From Canna indica (lineage: Eukaryota > Streptophyta > Magnoliopsida > Zingiberales > Cannaceae): a stretch of 64,000 bases of DNA. The position numbers were made by a program, and so were the translations under genes. The notes under the pieces were generated by a model, which worked only from the letters and a program-made list of their open reading frames with translations, did not search any database and was not told the origin of the DNA. Positions 32,581 through 44,625 of this stretch are shown one piece after another (position 1 is the stretch's first letter; every line of letters begins with the position of its first letter). The DNA lies in the NCBI GenBank assembly GCA_034359265.1, contig CP136891.1:63898001-63962000 (forward strand). The letters run 5' to 3'.

Positions 32581-33299
32581 CATTGTCACACCTCAAACTC
32601 GGTATGACCGGCTAGGGTGTGCCACGTACCCCGAAGCCTAACCCAAAACAAGCCTCAGATACAATTTAACTAAACTTGAATATTTATAAATATTTCAAAA
32701 TATTTAGAAAAAAATATTTATCTTCAAAATTCAAACCACCAACTTAATAAATGTCTAAATGTTCAAATTGATTTCAAACTCTAATTAACTAAACAATGAC
32801 ACCTCAATATAAGAAAAATGCAGAAACATATAACCCGAGTCTACATGAGTCAAATGACTCAAACAGTAAAACATGACTCGACTCAGGTATCCCCCTCAAC
32901 CACGACATGTCACGAGACCAGCTGCCCTACCGCCATCAACCGCACTACTGTACCCCAGTATCTCCCTGATCTCGCTCAGGTGCTGAAAAACAACATCATA
33001 AGAGGGGTAAGTCCAACTAGGGCTTAGTGAGCAGATCAGTTCTCAATCAACCATAATCAACATCATGAAAAACCAACATAAGGGCAGGTATATAATAATA
33101 AGCATAAATCATGGGAATAACAACACATGCTTATTTGCTACCTAGTGCATGATAGAGCAACCAACAACAAATATACTAATCAAATAAATAAGAGCAAGAC
33201 TAATGCATCATCTCAATCACATGAATGCACCATGGACCCGTCGGTCCCACATAGGGTAGGTAGACGGTGTGGCCGCCAAATTATCACCCAGCCCAATGC

Positions 33300-33500
33300 T
33301 GCCTCTTTGGGGCATGCCCTCCCCTCACCGACACAGGCTCTTCCAATCCGTCTCTTTTGGGCATACGTTCTCCTCATCGGTCGAGTCTCCACACTGTCTC
33401 TTTGGGGTATGATCTCTCATCACTAGTCAAACTTCCAGAATAATGACAACACCGTCTCTTTGGGGCATACCCTCCCCTCACGGCAAGGCTTCCGAGAATA
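33300..33500 (-). repeat. Degenerate tandem repeat in Gypsy LTR
   Basis: CGTCTCTTTGGGGCATACCC and variants recur four times (near 33303, 33350, 33396, 33452) with spacing of 46-56 bp. Confidence 0.8.
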
Positions 33501-34882
33501 ATGCAACAATCACATCACACACGCATATGACAACATATAATAAGAAAGTGCACATCACATCACAAATATATCAAAGATAGGCTAAGGACATACCTCGGCC
33601 CTCCATATCCTCGTGCCATTCATCATAACTCACATATTTATAACAATAGTGCTCATGCATCGTGATTATCAAATATAATAAAGCAAGATAAGAATACAAT
33701 TTCAACATATTCAACATCAAAGGAACATGCCAACCAGCTTCATATATTTAACACGCATATCGACACAAGTATCAGACATAAGCACATATCAACATAAATC
33801 TACATGTAAGTAATTAAAATACTAAGCATGAATGATCCTTAAACAAGGTATTACAACAATACGAGCCTACACGATATGTCACCCACCCTTGTGACCCCTA
33901 GTCGCATACCCTAGGGCCAGCTCGTAAAGGCAAGGGGGATTAGGCTCCTATGGGTTCTCCTTAAGTCAACTCAACCAAATATCATCCTAAGGTTCCAATG
34001 TCTCTATGTGTTCCTAGGTCCTCTTTTTCCTAATTGTAGGACTCTACAATTATACAACATCTAATAATAATTTAAAATTCTCTTAGAGCGTAATCCCTAT
34101 GTGTGAAATTGCATCAATGTCCTTTGAAATATTTTACCATGGCTGTCCACCCCTTAGGGTTCTTAAGGACCCACTTAGGAGGGGGAGGCACACCCTAAAC
34201 CTCCAATTTCTCCTTCTTCTATCAAGATATCAAGCCAAGTATCAAGAATCAATAACTAATCATCAAGGATCCTAAGAGTTCTAACAAGATTCCAAGGAAG
34301 AAGGGGTGGCTCAAAGATGAAGGGGTGGCCAAAGCTCCAAAATTTGATCCAATAAATCCACGGTGATAACGAGAAATCCCTCATTCCAATTATTAAATCT
34401 GATACGAGAAAACCATCAAAAATCCGAGGAACACCTCACTTACATAGGGGCGACGAGCATGGTAAAGATAATGGGGGATAGAGGCTTAATCCACTCACAT
34501 TTAGGAAGAAGACGCTAAGGATCTTCCTACTATCGACGCCGATGAACTCGCAAAATTCCGGCTCCAATCGGCTCCTCCCCTCTCTGGTTGTCTCTCTCCT
34601 CTCTCTCGGGTGGCGTGCAGCTAAAGCCTTTAGCCGTACGCCCCAAGTGGTAATATATGAGTCCTGGTTGAGCCCAATTTACCAAAATGCCTCCACTTAA
34701 GTGAATCGACTTCTAAAACTCGTATCTAACTCGTTTTAGTTCTGATATGAGTTTGAATTGAACCCAAAGACTCGTCTTGAGGTCCTCTATCATCCCAGCA
34801 TGCTAAATCATAGAAAACTCCTAAATAATATTTTTATAAATTTCTAAGTCAAAAGCTTACCCGGGTCCAACCTCGAGATTTC

Positions 34883-37255
34883 TGTTATAACCTACAAGTG
34901 GAGGACCTATTTGTAAATATTTTTATTAGAGAGGTCTTTTTGTAAAAGTGCCTAATCCTATTTAATTAGCCCTAATCCCTCCTCTAATTCTTTTCTCTCC
35001 CTCTCTGGATTACTGTAGCAGGGACGCGCGTGCGGTGGCAGTGTTGAGGCGTCGGCAGTGAGAAGACTCCGGTGAATCGGAGTTCGGAGGAGTTGTAAGG
35101 TAGGATTCTGGTCCTACTCTTTTATCGGTTCGTGTAGGGTAATCTTGATATAGGATGAGATTCACGAAGATTTTTCTGTCAATTTGTGGATCGGAGTTTT
35201 CCCGAGATTTGTTGTGTTCTTGTTGATTGAAATCTTCGGATCGAAAGTCGAACCAAGTGGTTTTCTTCGTTGTTTTCGTCGGCGGACTGCTTGTAGTCTG
35301 AGCAGTCGGCGAGTGGAGGTTTGAAGACATGATCGGCTTCGTCATCTATGACAGTGCCGGATCTCGATCAGTTGAGCATTGTTCTTACAGTCAGCGGCCT
35401 CGCTAAAGAGCATCCGATGTCGCAATGCTCGATGTCACCCTGCGCGGCATCGCGCGAGGGGCAACTTTGTCTCGCGCGAGGGGCGCAATGACCCCGTTCC
35501 GGGATCGCCCCCTCGCTTTCATCGCCGCCGGTTAGTAGGAGGAGGCGACGATCTTGGCGTCGATCGGCGAGTCACTGTTGCCGATCGGCGATGGCGATTC
35601 AGCAGACGGCTGTGCGAGGGGCGAAATCGCCCGAAGCAAGTGACTGACGCCCCGCTTCTTTCGTCGTCGCTTGTCCGCAGTGGCGGCGGCGATGATTGAT
35701 GGCGTCGATCGGCGAAAGGGTAGTTCCTTTCGTCGCCCGGTTTGACCCAGCAGGTGGCGGCGGCTATGGGATGGAGGAGACGCGGGTGAAGATGAAGAGT
35801 TAAGTTAGATAACCTAGTTATAATTAGTGTAGCATAGTTATAAGTATATATCGGTGTTATGTTTATTATAACAGTATTATATCAGTTGTAGCAAGGTTAT
35901 ATAATATATAAAGGTGTTATATTGTATTGGAGTTGGTAGCGGCTATAGACGTTTATAGCACTGTTACAGGTGTTGTAACATGAATTTATTTAAATAATTA
36001 ATTTGGAATATTTATTGATATTTGAAATGTTAATTTGAAGTTTTATAGTAGGTCAAATTAGTCATATTATATATGAATTTGTACCTACTCGACACCCCGA
36101 ATCCATTGGTAGGGTCAATTTTGTCGTTTGACTTTCAGATGTTGAAAACAGTATGCATTTCTTCTCGTTTTGCATGCTGCATCGGAAAATATTATTTTAT
36201 TCGTTTTGTGGTTTCTACCCGAGTTGTTCTGTTGTTGTAGTTGTTGTCAAGGTGAATCTCATTCTAGATCGGTTGTTATCCTATGTCGAAATATATCTTA
36301 TTGTTCTATTCAGTTGAAAATTGATATCTACTGCTATTGGAACTCTATATGCATATTTTGTTGATACATGTTGCCAGCATGATATTTTTATATGCATATT
36401 AGTTGAGGATGCTAGTATTGATGTTGCATGCTTTATGCTGTTGATTATATATTTAATTCATACATGACTACTAGCATCCTATTAGTTGAGTTGTAGTATT
36501 GTAGTTGTTGACATGATGCATAGTTGATCTACTTTTGGGCGATAACCCTGGACACTGTTGATATATTACCCAAGGTGTAGGGCAAGTGATACCGGTGATC
36601 ACCTATTTACCACACGAGGTGCGTGTGCAGCATCGAGGTATTAGACGTCGGCGGACTATAATTTTTTGGATAGTCGCATCTCTAGCTGGAGCGAGCTTGA
36701 GGTGCCACTCTCAGGGTGCGAGAGTGCGGGGGAAACCCAATGTCCACTACGCTCTTGATTAGGTCTAGGACCCCATACTCATGTAGATAATAGTTGACAT
36801 AGTTGATTGGTGTAGGTGCAGTAAATAGATTGTTGAACAATATCTTCCGTTGTATACATGACATCATAGTATCTTGTTGCAATCCTACTCAGCCTTCTGC
36901 TGATGTTTGTTGTTTTTGCCTCAGATCCTCAGGTATGACGGCGTTTCCTTATGGGGTAGCTAGAGTTTTGGAGGAGGAGGCATCTTCCGCACAGTATTTA
37001 GTTTCTTATTTTACTAGTTGAACTGTTCACTCTATTCACTTTTGGACTGTTTAGACTCTTTGGCTAGACTTTGGGATTCCTTTGTTCATATGGACTGTTG
37101 AACTTTCATTATTTATTACCTTGTTGAACAATTGTCTTGGAATCTGATTGTAATTTAAATTTTCAGTCTACCTATTATGTTGTTGTTCTGTTGATAGTTG
37201 CACTCCTCCTAAGTGAGGTCCCTTATTAAGGGATAAACCTGGGCGGGGTGTAACA
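34883..37255 (+). mobile_element. Solo LTR, Gypsy-like (class 2), TSD ATTTC
   Basis: A 2373-bp block begins TGTTATAACC and ends GGGGTGTAACA, flanked by ATTTC (34878-34882 and 37256-37260). It is the closest relative in the window of the solo LTR at 5982-8100: both share GGACCTATTTGTAAATATTT near the start and GGGATAAACCTGGGCGGGG-type ends. It inserted into the Gypsy LTR at 32584-37339, which lies in the LINE, giving three levels of nesting. Confidence 0.92.
36654..36755 (+). other. Conserved two-hairpin block in LTR (second copy)
   Basis: GACTAT (36654-36659) pairs with ATAGTC (36670-36675). CACTCTC (36706-36712) pairs with GAGAGTG (36720-36726), followed by CGGGGGAAACCCAATG. Compared with 7562-7660, loop bases vary while the stems are kept. 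Confidence 0.6.
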
Positions 37256-37339
37256 ATTTCTGCCAGCCCGAGCTAGCTCGAGCCTATGATTCCTTGCTGA
37301 AGGATGAAAACTAATTAATAAAATTTTTTGGTCATTACA

Positions 37340-37787
37340 AAACCCCCAATTAACAACAAAGGAATATCATAAAACTCAAGGTTCCCTAGCTTATTCCAAA
37401 GCATATTTCTATTAACAGGGTTAGTATCAGCATATAAACCAAAGAAAAGCCAAGGCTTATTATCAGAGAACTGAACAATTATATTAATAAGATTTTTAGA
37501 CATAGACATCACCTGAGCTTGAACAAGAGGTTGTTTCCAAGCAACCAAAAGGCCCCAGAAGCACCAAAAAAGCTAACAACATTATCGGACCAACCTTTAC
37601 CAAGTGAAGCAATAAAACTCATAGAGACATCAACATGAACATGCGTTTCTTGAAGAAAAATAAAATAAACCGAGTTTTTTCTAATTTGAAATTTAACAAA
37701 ATCCTTCGCAGGTCTTCTTCTTAACCCTCTACAATTCCAACTAATTATTTTCATTATCATTAACATTAATGTCCATAGCACCATCAA
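37340..37787 (-). pseudogene. LINE ORF2: endonuclease segment
   Basis: Start MKIISWNCRGLRRRP, then FIFLQETHV, the N-terminal motifs of the apurinic-like endonuclease (exo_endo_phos) of plant L1 ORF2. A frameshift follows near 37530-37560 and the next frame reads WLFFGLYADTNPVNRNMLW and IPLLLIGG, where the catalytic GDFN motif would follow. The Gypsy LTR begins at that point. Confidence 0.88.
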
Positions 37788-37933
37788 CAGCCACCTGGCC
37801 TAAATCAGGAGGAATACTAACCCAGGGATCAAGAGAATTATGATCACCTGCCAATTTCTGGGCAGAGGGATCAAAGAAATTGAAAGTAATAGACTTCAAC
37901 AGCCAACTATCTAATCAAGAATTTAGTTGGGGG

Positions 37934-39682
37934 TTAACATTTTGAGTTTTTTTTCATCTTCATTTGCACGAGCTTATCAATTTTAGCTAAATTCTTAGAG
38001 ATGTCAACTTTAGTGAATCTACCCTCACTAGGCTGATTCTTAAATTTCTTAATAGTCTCTATTGGAGGAGCTATAGAAGCCATACCACTCTCAGCCATAC
38101 CTAAGTCCCCCAAACCAGAAGAAATCTGATTAATGAGACTAGTGAAATTTAAACCATCCACAGATTTTTAACCACCACCCAGAGTATTACTACCTAGCCC
38201 ATCCATCTTTATGTTTCCTTGAGAACCAAGACCAATCTTCATACTAGATTGAATGTCCTTACTGTCCACAACCCTCACAGGAACGGAGACAAGCTCAGAA
38301 ATTCTTGTCAAATCAGGGTCATTGGAGGACATCCTTAAAGGAGCCTGAGCATCAATATCATGAATGGACTCATTAAAATCCCCCTCATTAACCTGCATCA
38401 AAATAGGAGATTGAGGAATATTGTCCTCTTCAGAATTTAACCCCATACCAGTAGGATTGATTTTATTCCTAAGGTCTTTATAAGTAAGAGAGTTATTTTT
38501 ATTGGAAATGTCCTCCTTACCAGAGTTAGGAAGGTTCATTCTATTTCGAAATCTTCCCTTCCTACTCACCTAATCCAGGGGCATTAACAAATTTAGTATC
38601 AATTTTATTAGAACCCCCACTACCCTCATTCTGCATACAAACAGTACTAACATTATTAGAACAAGTATTATCGATAGAAGCATTTAAAACGGTAGCAGTA
38701 GAATCAGTAGACATACAATCAGACATTTGATGACCCACGACACCATATTTAAAATAAAATGAAGGAAGCCTCTCATACCTGATAGCCTAAAAAATGCCAG
38801 CACCAGGCCGACCAATCCAAATACCTTGCTTAAGGGGTTTACTAAAATCTAAATCAACACAAATTATTCTAACAAATTTACCACGAAGCCGGTTAAATGA
38901 ATTATCATCGACTTTTATAGGTTTACTAATTGCAGAAGCAATCTTAAACAAACTACAATTCTACCGGTACTCCATGGGAAGATCTGGAAGTTGGATCCAC
39001 ACACGAGCAGACAAAATGGTCCCGGTTAAAGCCTTAAAATTCAGTTTCCAAGGTTGAAGATTAATAAGACCCCCTCCCCCTCCCAAGGGCCATTAGTAAG
39101 AACCCTAACTGCATCCTCTTCGGAGGAAAAACAAAACCAGAAAAAGCCATTCTCCAAATTGATAACGTTAACTATATTAAAAGAAGACCAGATTGTCATC
39201 GCCCAATCCCGAACGTGAAAATGAGGAGGCGATCTCCTCAAGAAACAAACGATTAAAGAAGCAAACCACAGCTTACACAACTCATTCAGTTCAAAATAAT
39301 CAAATTCTACAAAATCAAAAACCGAGGATTTGATTGCCGACAAAATTTCAAACGACGAAAAAGATCGAGATTCTGAAGCCTTAGCCTTAAAAAGGCTCGC
39401 CCAAGAAACATTACCAGAAATAGGTTTATTAAAATACGTAGAAACCAGAGGATGAACACCAGAAGTCTTATTACCAGAATCAGAATACTTACCTTCACGT
39501 ATGTTTAGATCCAGATCAGAGCGAGGAAGATCATCACTAGGGTTCGGCATCGTAGTTACGACATCAACCATAGAGATCTCACGCCTGAACTCCTCTGAAG
39601 CACCAACAGGAACATAGAGATGATAAGAATAATTGAATGAACTAATTAAACCCTTACCAACAGAGGTTTGCATCAGATCCAC
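37934..39682 (-). pseudogene. LINE ORF1 (DUF4283 and zinc-knuckle protein), frameshifted
   Basis: ORF1 of plant L1 elements binds RNA. The 213-residue open part starting at 39682 contains the DUF4283-type core (LWFASLIVCFL, MTIWSSFNIVNV, NGFFWFCFSSEEDAVRVL, GPWEGEGVLLIF). The reading goes on with frame changes through VWIQLPDLPMEYR, KFVRIICVDLDFSKPL and IGRPGAGIF to the zinc knuckle. There the sequence is FYFKYGVVGHQMSDC, with Tyr in place of the first two knuckle Cys. The C-terminal part down to 37934 is in two further frames. No function can remain. Confidence 0.85.
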
Positions 39683-39847
39683 CTATTTCATCTTTATCAT
39701 AGGGCTTACCATCTCAGAGAGAACTCCAAGTGGGAAACCCTAACTATGCGCTGACAGAAAGAAATCAGCAAAAGCAGCACCCAAACCACGAATAAAGGAT
39801 AAAGCAAACCCTAATTAATCAAATACAACGATCCCAAAGCAAGCTCG

Positions 39848-41196
39848 TGTAACTTGAATGACCACACTAGAGGGGGAGTAAATAGTGTGTTAACTAAAAC
39901 TTTAGCCTAAATTTGGTTTTAACTGTTTCTTGATTACTTTAGACAAATCATAATTTAATAACAAACGGAAGAAAGATAAATAACAAGTAATCAAACACGC
40001 ACAAGAGCAATGCTAACACAATGAATTTATTGTGGTTCGGCCCCAATGCCTACTCCACTACCTAAGTACCCCGCTTAAAATTTCAAACTCTAATTTACTA
40101 GATTAAGTGTATCCTACAGGAGGATTTATAAGCTAAGGCACCGACCCTCACAACCGAGGGTTACTCTCACACCCGGGAGTACCTCTATCACCTTTTATTC
40201 TACAGACTACACAATTAACCCTAGCAAACTAAGTTTATACTGGTGGATTTAAGCCTCTACACCAAAGCTACCACCATTCACACAAACCTAGCACCCTAGG
40301 TTTTCACAACTTGACATACAATGAGAATAACAACAAAATACAAGTATAATTTGAGCAAAAAATACAATCAATATAATACTTAGCTCCAACACAATATCCT
40401 AGCTTCCTCTTGATGCCTTTGATGATGAAACACAAGGTTAACGACTCAATCAAGGAGGTAGAAACTCAAATCTAAGGTTTGAGAGAAATGGCTCAAGAAA
40501 GACTCTAAATATTATTAGAATGACTCAATGAATAGTTGAGAGCCTTGGAAAGGGAGTTTTTGATGTATTTATAGAGTTGGTAATAGGGTGTGGAAGAAAA
40601 AAGCCGTTCAAACCTTATCTAATTTGAAAAAGAGCCGTTTGGGAGTATTCTGAGAATTCTGGGCAGTTTTTGAAAAAACTGGTTGGGGGCATTCTGGGAA
40701 TTCTGGATAGTTTAGAGGTTTCTAGTCTTTCAAGCCTTAATTCTTTAGGTTAAAGGTTTCCAAATATTTCATTAAAATATGTCTTTAATTTGTTTTTACC
40801 TAAGGAACAATTATTAGGACTTTTGATGGCAAGAAAATATCTAAATTATGTAGCCCTCCAAGGAACCCCTATGCTTAGAATTTTTCAAGGCCGTTTTCTA
40901 ATTTTTCTAGTTTTAAAGATTTCGGGGTTCGGGGTTTTTTTTTGGATCGTGAACTCAATGAGGACGTCAAACTAAGGCTTAGGAATATTTTCAATAAAAG
41001 AAATCAAGTCCTAAACTAATTTTGACATACTTGACTCCGAAGCCTCCGATTCTTGATTTTTTGTGATTTTTCTGATTGGGGATGTCGCATGCAAACTGAT
41101 ATGGAACTTGAAAATATTTTTTGTTCAAATATTAGTTCTATGTCTGTTATCATCAAAATTGAGATTAAGACCAAGGTTGAAAATCTTAGGCTAACA
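39848..41196 (-). repeat. 3' LTR of the Copia element
   Basis: A 1349-bp LTR of the same family as the solo LTRs at 20931, 47982 and 57956, in opposite orientation. It carries the family TATA region (TATTTATAG near 40567 on the plus strand). Confidence 0.85.
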
Positions 41197-43214
41197 ATAT
41201 ATATCTCCCTTTTTGATGATGATAAACATCCTTAATAAAATATTTTCATTCAAGCATAGAGGATATCAATCGAGAGATTTCTCCCCCTATTTATATGCAT
41301 GACTTCCTTAAGGTTTCTCCTCTTATACCTATATTTTTCTCCCCTTTTGGCATCAATCAAAAAGGGCAAGAAAAAGTCAACCTATAGTCAAAGGTGAGAC
41401 TCTAAAATATTTATCATGGAGCATGAAGATCTCAACCAAATGGATGAAAACTAAATGTCGAATATGAGACTAATTCATACATGATAGCATAAAATGATAA
41501 TTAAATTTCAAAACTAGAAATCATGTACAAGCTTAAGCACTGATATTTTCATATATCAATCAATATATCAAAAACCATTTTAGAAATGATTTTCGTTGAT
41601 GAAGGATTAGAACGATACCAAAAATGAATTCACAACATCATACTTGAAGTCTAATTCGAAAATTTGACTCGAATTTGAAGTTTAGGAAAAATGAGCATTT
41701 AAGGGAAACGATACTTCAAGTTCTAAAATTAAACTTCAAATATCTGTACTAAATCACATTCTTAATTGAGATTTTTGAAATTTTTATGTCATAAACTAGC
41801 ATTTTTCAAGGCAAATGCATATTCAAAAATCAACAAAGAATTATTTTTTGTATTTTTCTATAAATGCTTGAGTGAATCTGTATCAAACTAGTATAATCAA
41901 GCTTATCATCTGCAAGATATCATTTTATTATTTTACTCACGAATTTCCAAATCTAAGAACGTAGACCTAACATGAGTCATTCTAAACATGTTTCTCAAAT
42001 ATGGATAGAAAGTGAGATCTCTAAGTCAAAATATTGACAACTTAATTGTTTGAATGAGGTTTTCACGAAACCATCTATATACCATTTAATCCATATTTTC
42101 ATGAATTTTTAATTGCAATGCATAGAAACATGTCATATGTATTCATAAACATATTTGTGAAGTTTTGACTTAAAATGAAATGTCCAAGTCGATTTGTTGA
42201 CTTGGGTCAAACCTTTCCAAGTTTAAGTCCCCTAAAGTGGCATAGTTATTACTTTGTTCATCTACCCATGATTTTTTGATTTTAACCATATGAAAACAAA
42301 TCATGAGCTAACCTAAACATGTTGGTCAAGTTTCAAACTAAAATGATGTCTCTAAGATGAAATTTCAATCTATTGCAAGTTTCATTCAATCAAGATATCA
42401 TGAAATTGCCCAAGTTATCAAAAAAATTCTTACTCATGAAGTTTTAAACATTTAACATGCACAATCAATCATGAGCATAGAGAAATCATCCAAGCATGAT
42501 TTTTGAGGTAATTAAGCTGGAATTTAATTAAAGTCAAGGTCATACCTCATTCAAGATAGATTTGTCAAACTTGTTTTTTTCATTCAAATTTCTTTATATA
42601 TCCTTCAATTTTGCCTTCCATTTAAATTTACAATAACTTGCAAGCAACAATCATTAGTGGTATAATGAAAACATGACTACTAGCAAGTTATTAAACTAAA
42701 TAGAGAAGTGAGAAATCAAGTAGCATTTTTCAAATCCAACTTCACTAAATAGCAATGATTCATTTTCAAAAGAAGTCATACATGATACCAAAATGAATCA
42801 AGAGATTTCAAAATATAAAAATTTTGAAAAGTGAGATCTCCAACTATTCCTATTGGTTGAAAACCGAAATGCCATAATGAGTCTACAATTTAGAACCACA
42901 AGGTCGCTTAGGCTCGTTATAGGCCTCAAAGGTCTCCGAAGAGACCGAGAAATCAAAATCAAAAATCATTTTTGAAATCACATCATAAGCAAGAAAACCA
43001 ACTCAACTTGATCAAGTATCTAAACTCTAACTATTAATTGAATTGTATTTTGATGTCAATTTTACCTAAGGTATCAAGGTAGCTTGAAGTTGCAACCAAG
43101 TAGATTCTTCATTCAAGTCTATAGTCAACTTCAATATTCCAACATTATTTATCCTTGCGTGGTAGCTCCCCCTACAAGAGAGCATGAGACATTTGGTATC
43201 CAAATGTCTTTGGG
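41197..43214. other. Non-coding interior of the Copia element
   Basis: AT-rich DNA with no pol similarity. Only the polypurine tract at 41204-41214 (plus-strand TCTCCCTTTTT) is recognisable. At the right edge (43130-43240) the minus strand still reads WIPRPTNPQ and PKDIWIPNV, the C-terminal part of SIRE-type gag. Confidence 0.7.
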
Positions 43215-44514
43215 TCATTGGGGGTTAGTTGGCCTAGGAATCCAAAGTGTCCTAGCTACACTTGATTTTTTCTTGAATGCACAATCATAAATAACATGGT
43301 CATAAATACCACAACAATAACAATGCCCATTAAATTTTTTCTGTTGAACATGAGGTTTAAGTGTAGAATATTTAGCATCGCAATGGTGATGAACATTTGC
43401 ATTTTTTATGTAAGCATTTTTCATTCTAGTGTTCTTAAAAGATGAAACACTTGATAAATCACTAACTTTCCTATTTAGGAATACAATCTCATTTTTCAAG
43501 TCATTCATGAATTTATGGATAGCATACAATTGAGATCTCAATATACCATTTTCATTTTTAATTTTTGAAATTTCCAATTTTAAAGTCTCAATCTCAATCT
43601 TTGAAGTATTTTTCAAATCATTATTTTTGAACTTCAGTTTAGTTTTCAAATCCTCATTTTTAAGCTTTAAATCCTTAAGCTCAAGACTTAAGGTATCATG
43701 GCAAGGACTAATACAACTAATCTTTAATTTTTCATTTATAACTTTCAATTCATATACATGAGAACTAAGCATAGAATTTTCCTTATTAATTCTTTTGATT
43801 ATCTTAGATTTCTCTGTGACGATAACAATTAATTTTTGGCATTCATGAACTAATTCTTCATAAGACACGTCAATTGAGCTTGAAGAAGTAGCATCACTAT
43901 CATAATTTTCATGATGATGAGAAGTTGAAGAGTTTACCTCATCATTGAGTCCCATGGGGTATAAATGAGAAGTGGCTTCTTCATCATGACAAGAATGTAT
44001 CTTATGTGAATCGAAAGTGGGTACGAAAGCCTTCTTCTTTTTCTTTGATTTTTCTTTTCACCAAGGGATAATTCTTCTTGATGTGTCCCTTCTCTTGGCA
44101 CAAGAAGCAAATAACATTTCTTTTCCGACTCTTACACTTGCTTCTTTGGCTATGCATGCTTTGGACATCAAAACCAAGGTTAGTACTAGGGGGATGACCA
44201 TTGTCATCACCACCCTCATCAAATGCAGTAAGCTCTTCGGTTTTGGCATAATCATATAGAACATTCAAAGTGGCCCAAACATCAAAAGCTGATTTGCAAT
44301 GCATGACCTTTTTGAAAATATCATCTTCCAAAGAACAATATATGCAATTCATGATTTTAGCATTTAAATGAGACATATCATTTTGTTGTTGGGTCCATGC
44401 AAATATATTTTCTTCCTTAGGTTTGATATATTGGGTTTTCAACATTTCATAAACATCTAAACCTTGGGTCCTCAAAAAGGTGTACAGCCTGGATTTCCAA
44501 ATCCCAAAGTTCAT
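43215..44514 (-). pseudogene. Copia gag (UBN2-type), frameshifted, two zinc knuckles
   Basis: The first frame (44514-44002) reads MNFGIWKSRLYTFLRTQG, DIFKKVMHCKSAFDVWATL and EELTAFDEG, the UBN2 gag core of SIRE/Maximus-type Copia, then a knuckle CFLCQEKGHIKKNY with Tyr for the last Cys. After a frame change the second part (43955-43215) is a long coiled coil (LSLELKDLKLKNEDLKTKL, KIEIETLKLEISKIKNENG) followed by an intact CCHC knuckle CYCCGIYDHVIYDC. Gag packages element RNA. A 46-bp gap in another frame separates the two parts, so no complete protein is made. Confidence 0.85.
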
Positions 44515-44605
44515 TAATCAAACCTCGAAGGTGTAGTAACTACCAAATTTAGCGTCATTCTCGGATCGGGGCAAATTGTAGAAGAGATGGTGAAATCTCA
44601 AGCTA

Positions 44606-44623
44606 CGACATGCTCTGATACCA
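44606..44623 (-). promoter_or_regulatory. Copia primer-binding site
   Basis: On the minus strand TGGTATCAGAGCATGTCG lies 2 nt after the 5' LTR, a perfect match to the initiator Met-tRNA core TGGTATCAGAGC. Confidence 0.9.
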
Positions 44624-44625
44624 AA

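Larger units (their letters stand above)
32452..37339 (-). mobile_element. Gypsy LTR plus leader, truncated; hosts a solo LTR
   Basis: The LTR reads on the plus strand TGTCACACCTCAAACTCGG (from 32584) to GGTCATTACA (37339), that is TGTAATGACC to GGTGTGACA in its own orientation. Just left of it is a primer-binding site (32562-32580) and about 110 bp of leader, cut at 32452. So this is the 5' end of a Gypsy element whose coding part is gone. The LINE linker between endonuclease and RT is also missing, so insertion or later recombination removed host DNA. No TSD was found. Confidence 0.8.
20028..39847 (-). mobile_element. L1-type LINE, split by nested insertions
   Basis: Pieces of one minus-strand LINE occur in the correct order from right to left: ORF1 (39682-37934), endonuclease (37787-37340), RT fingers (32451-31586), RT palm (26125-25838), RT end and zf-RVT (23215-22206), RNase H (20930-20107) and a poly-A tail (T-run 20028-20035). 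Four insertions separate them: 20931-22205, 23216-25837, 26126-31576 and 32452-37339. Where TSDs are present the reading rejoins in frame. Part of the endonuclease-to-RT linker and part of zf-RVT are lost at the two insertions without TSD. The element has stops and frameshifts and is dead. Confidence 0.88.

Noticed and set aside
35010..35699. Open frames of 106-111 residues on both strands
   Set aside because: Inside the solo LTR at 34883-37255, corresponding to the GC-rich part of the related LTR at 5982-8100, whose frames are unrelated.
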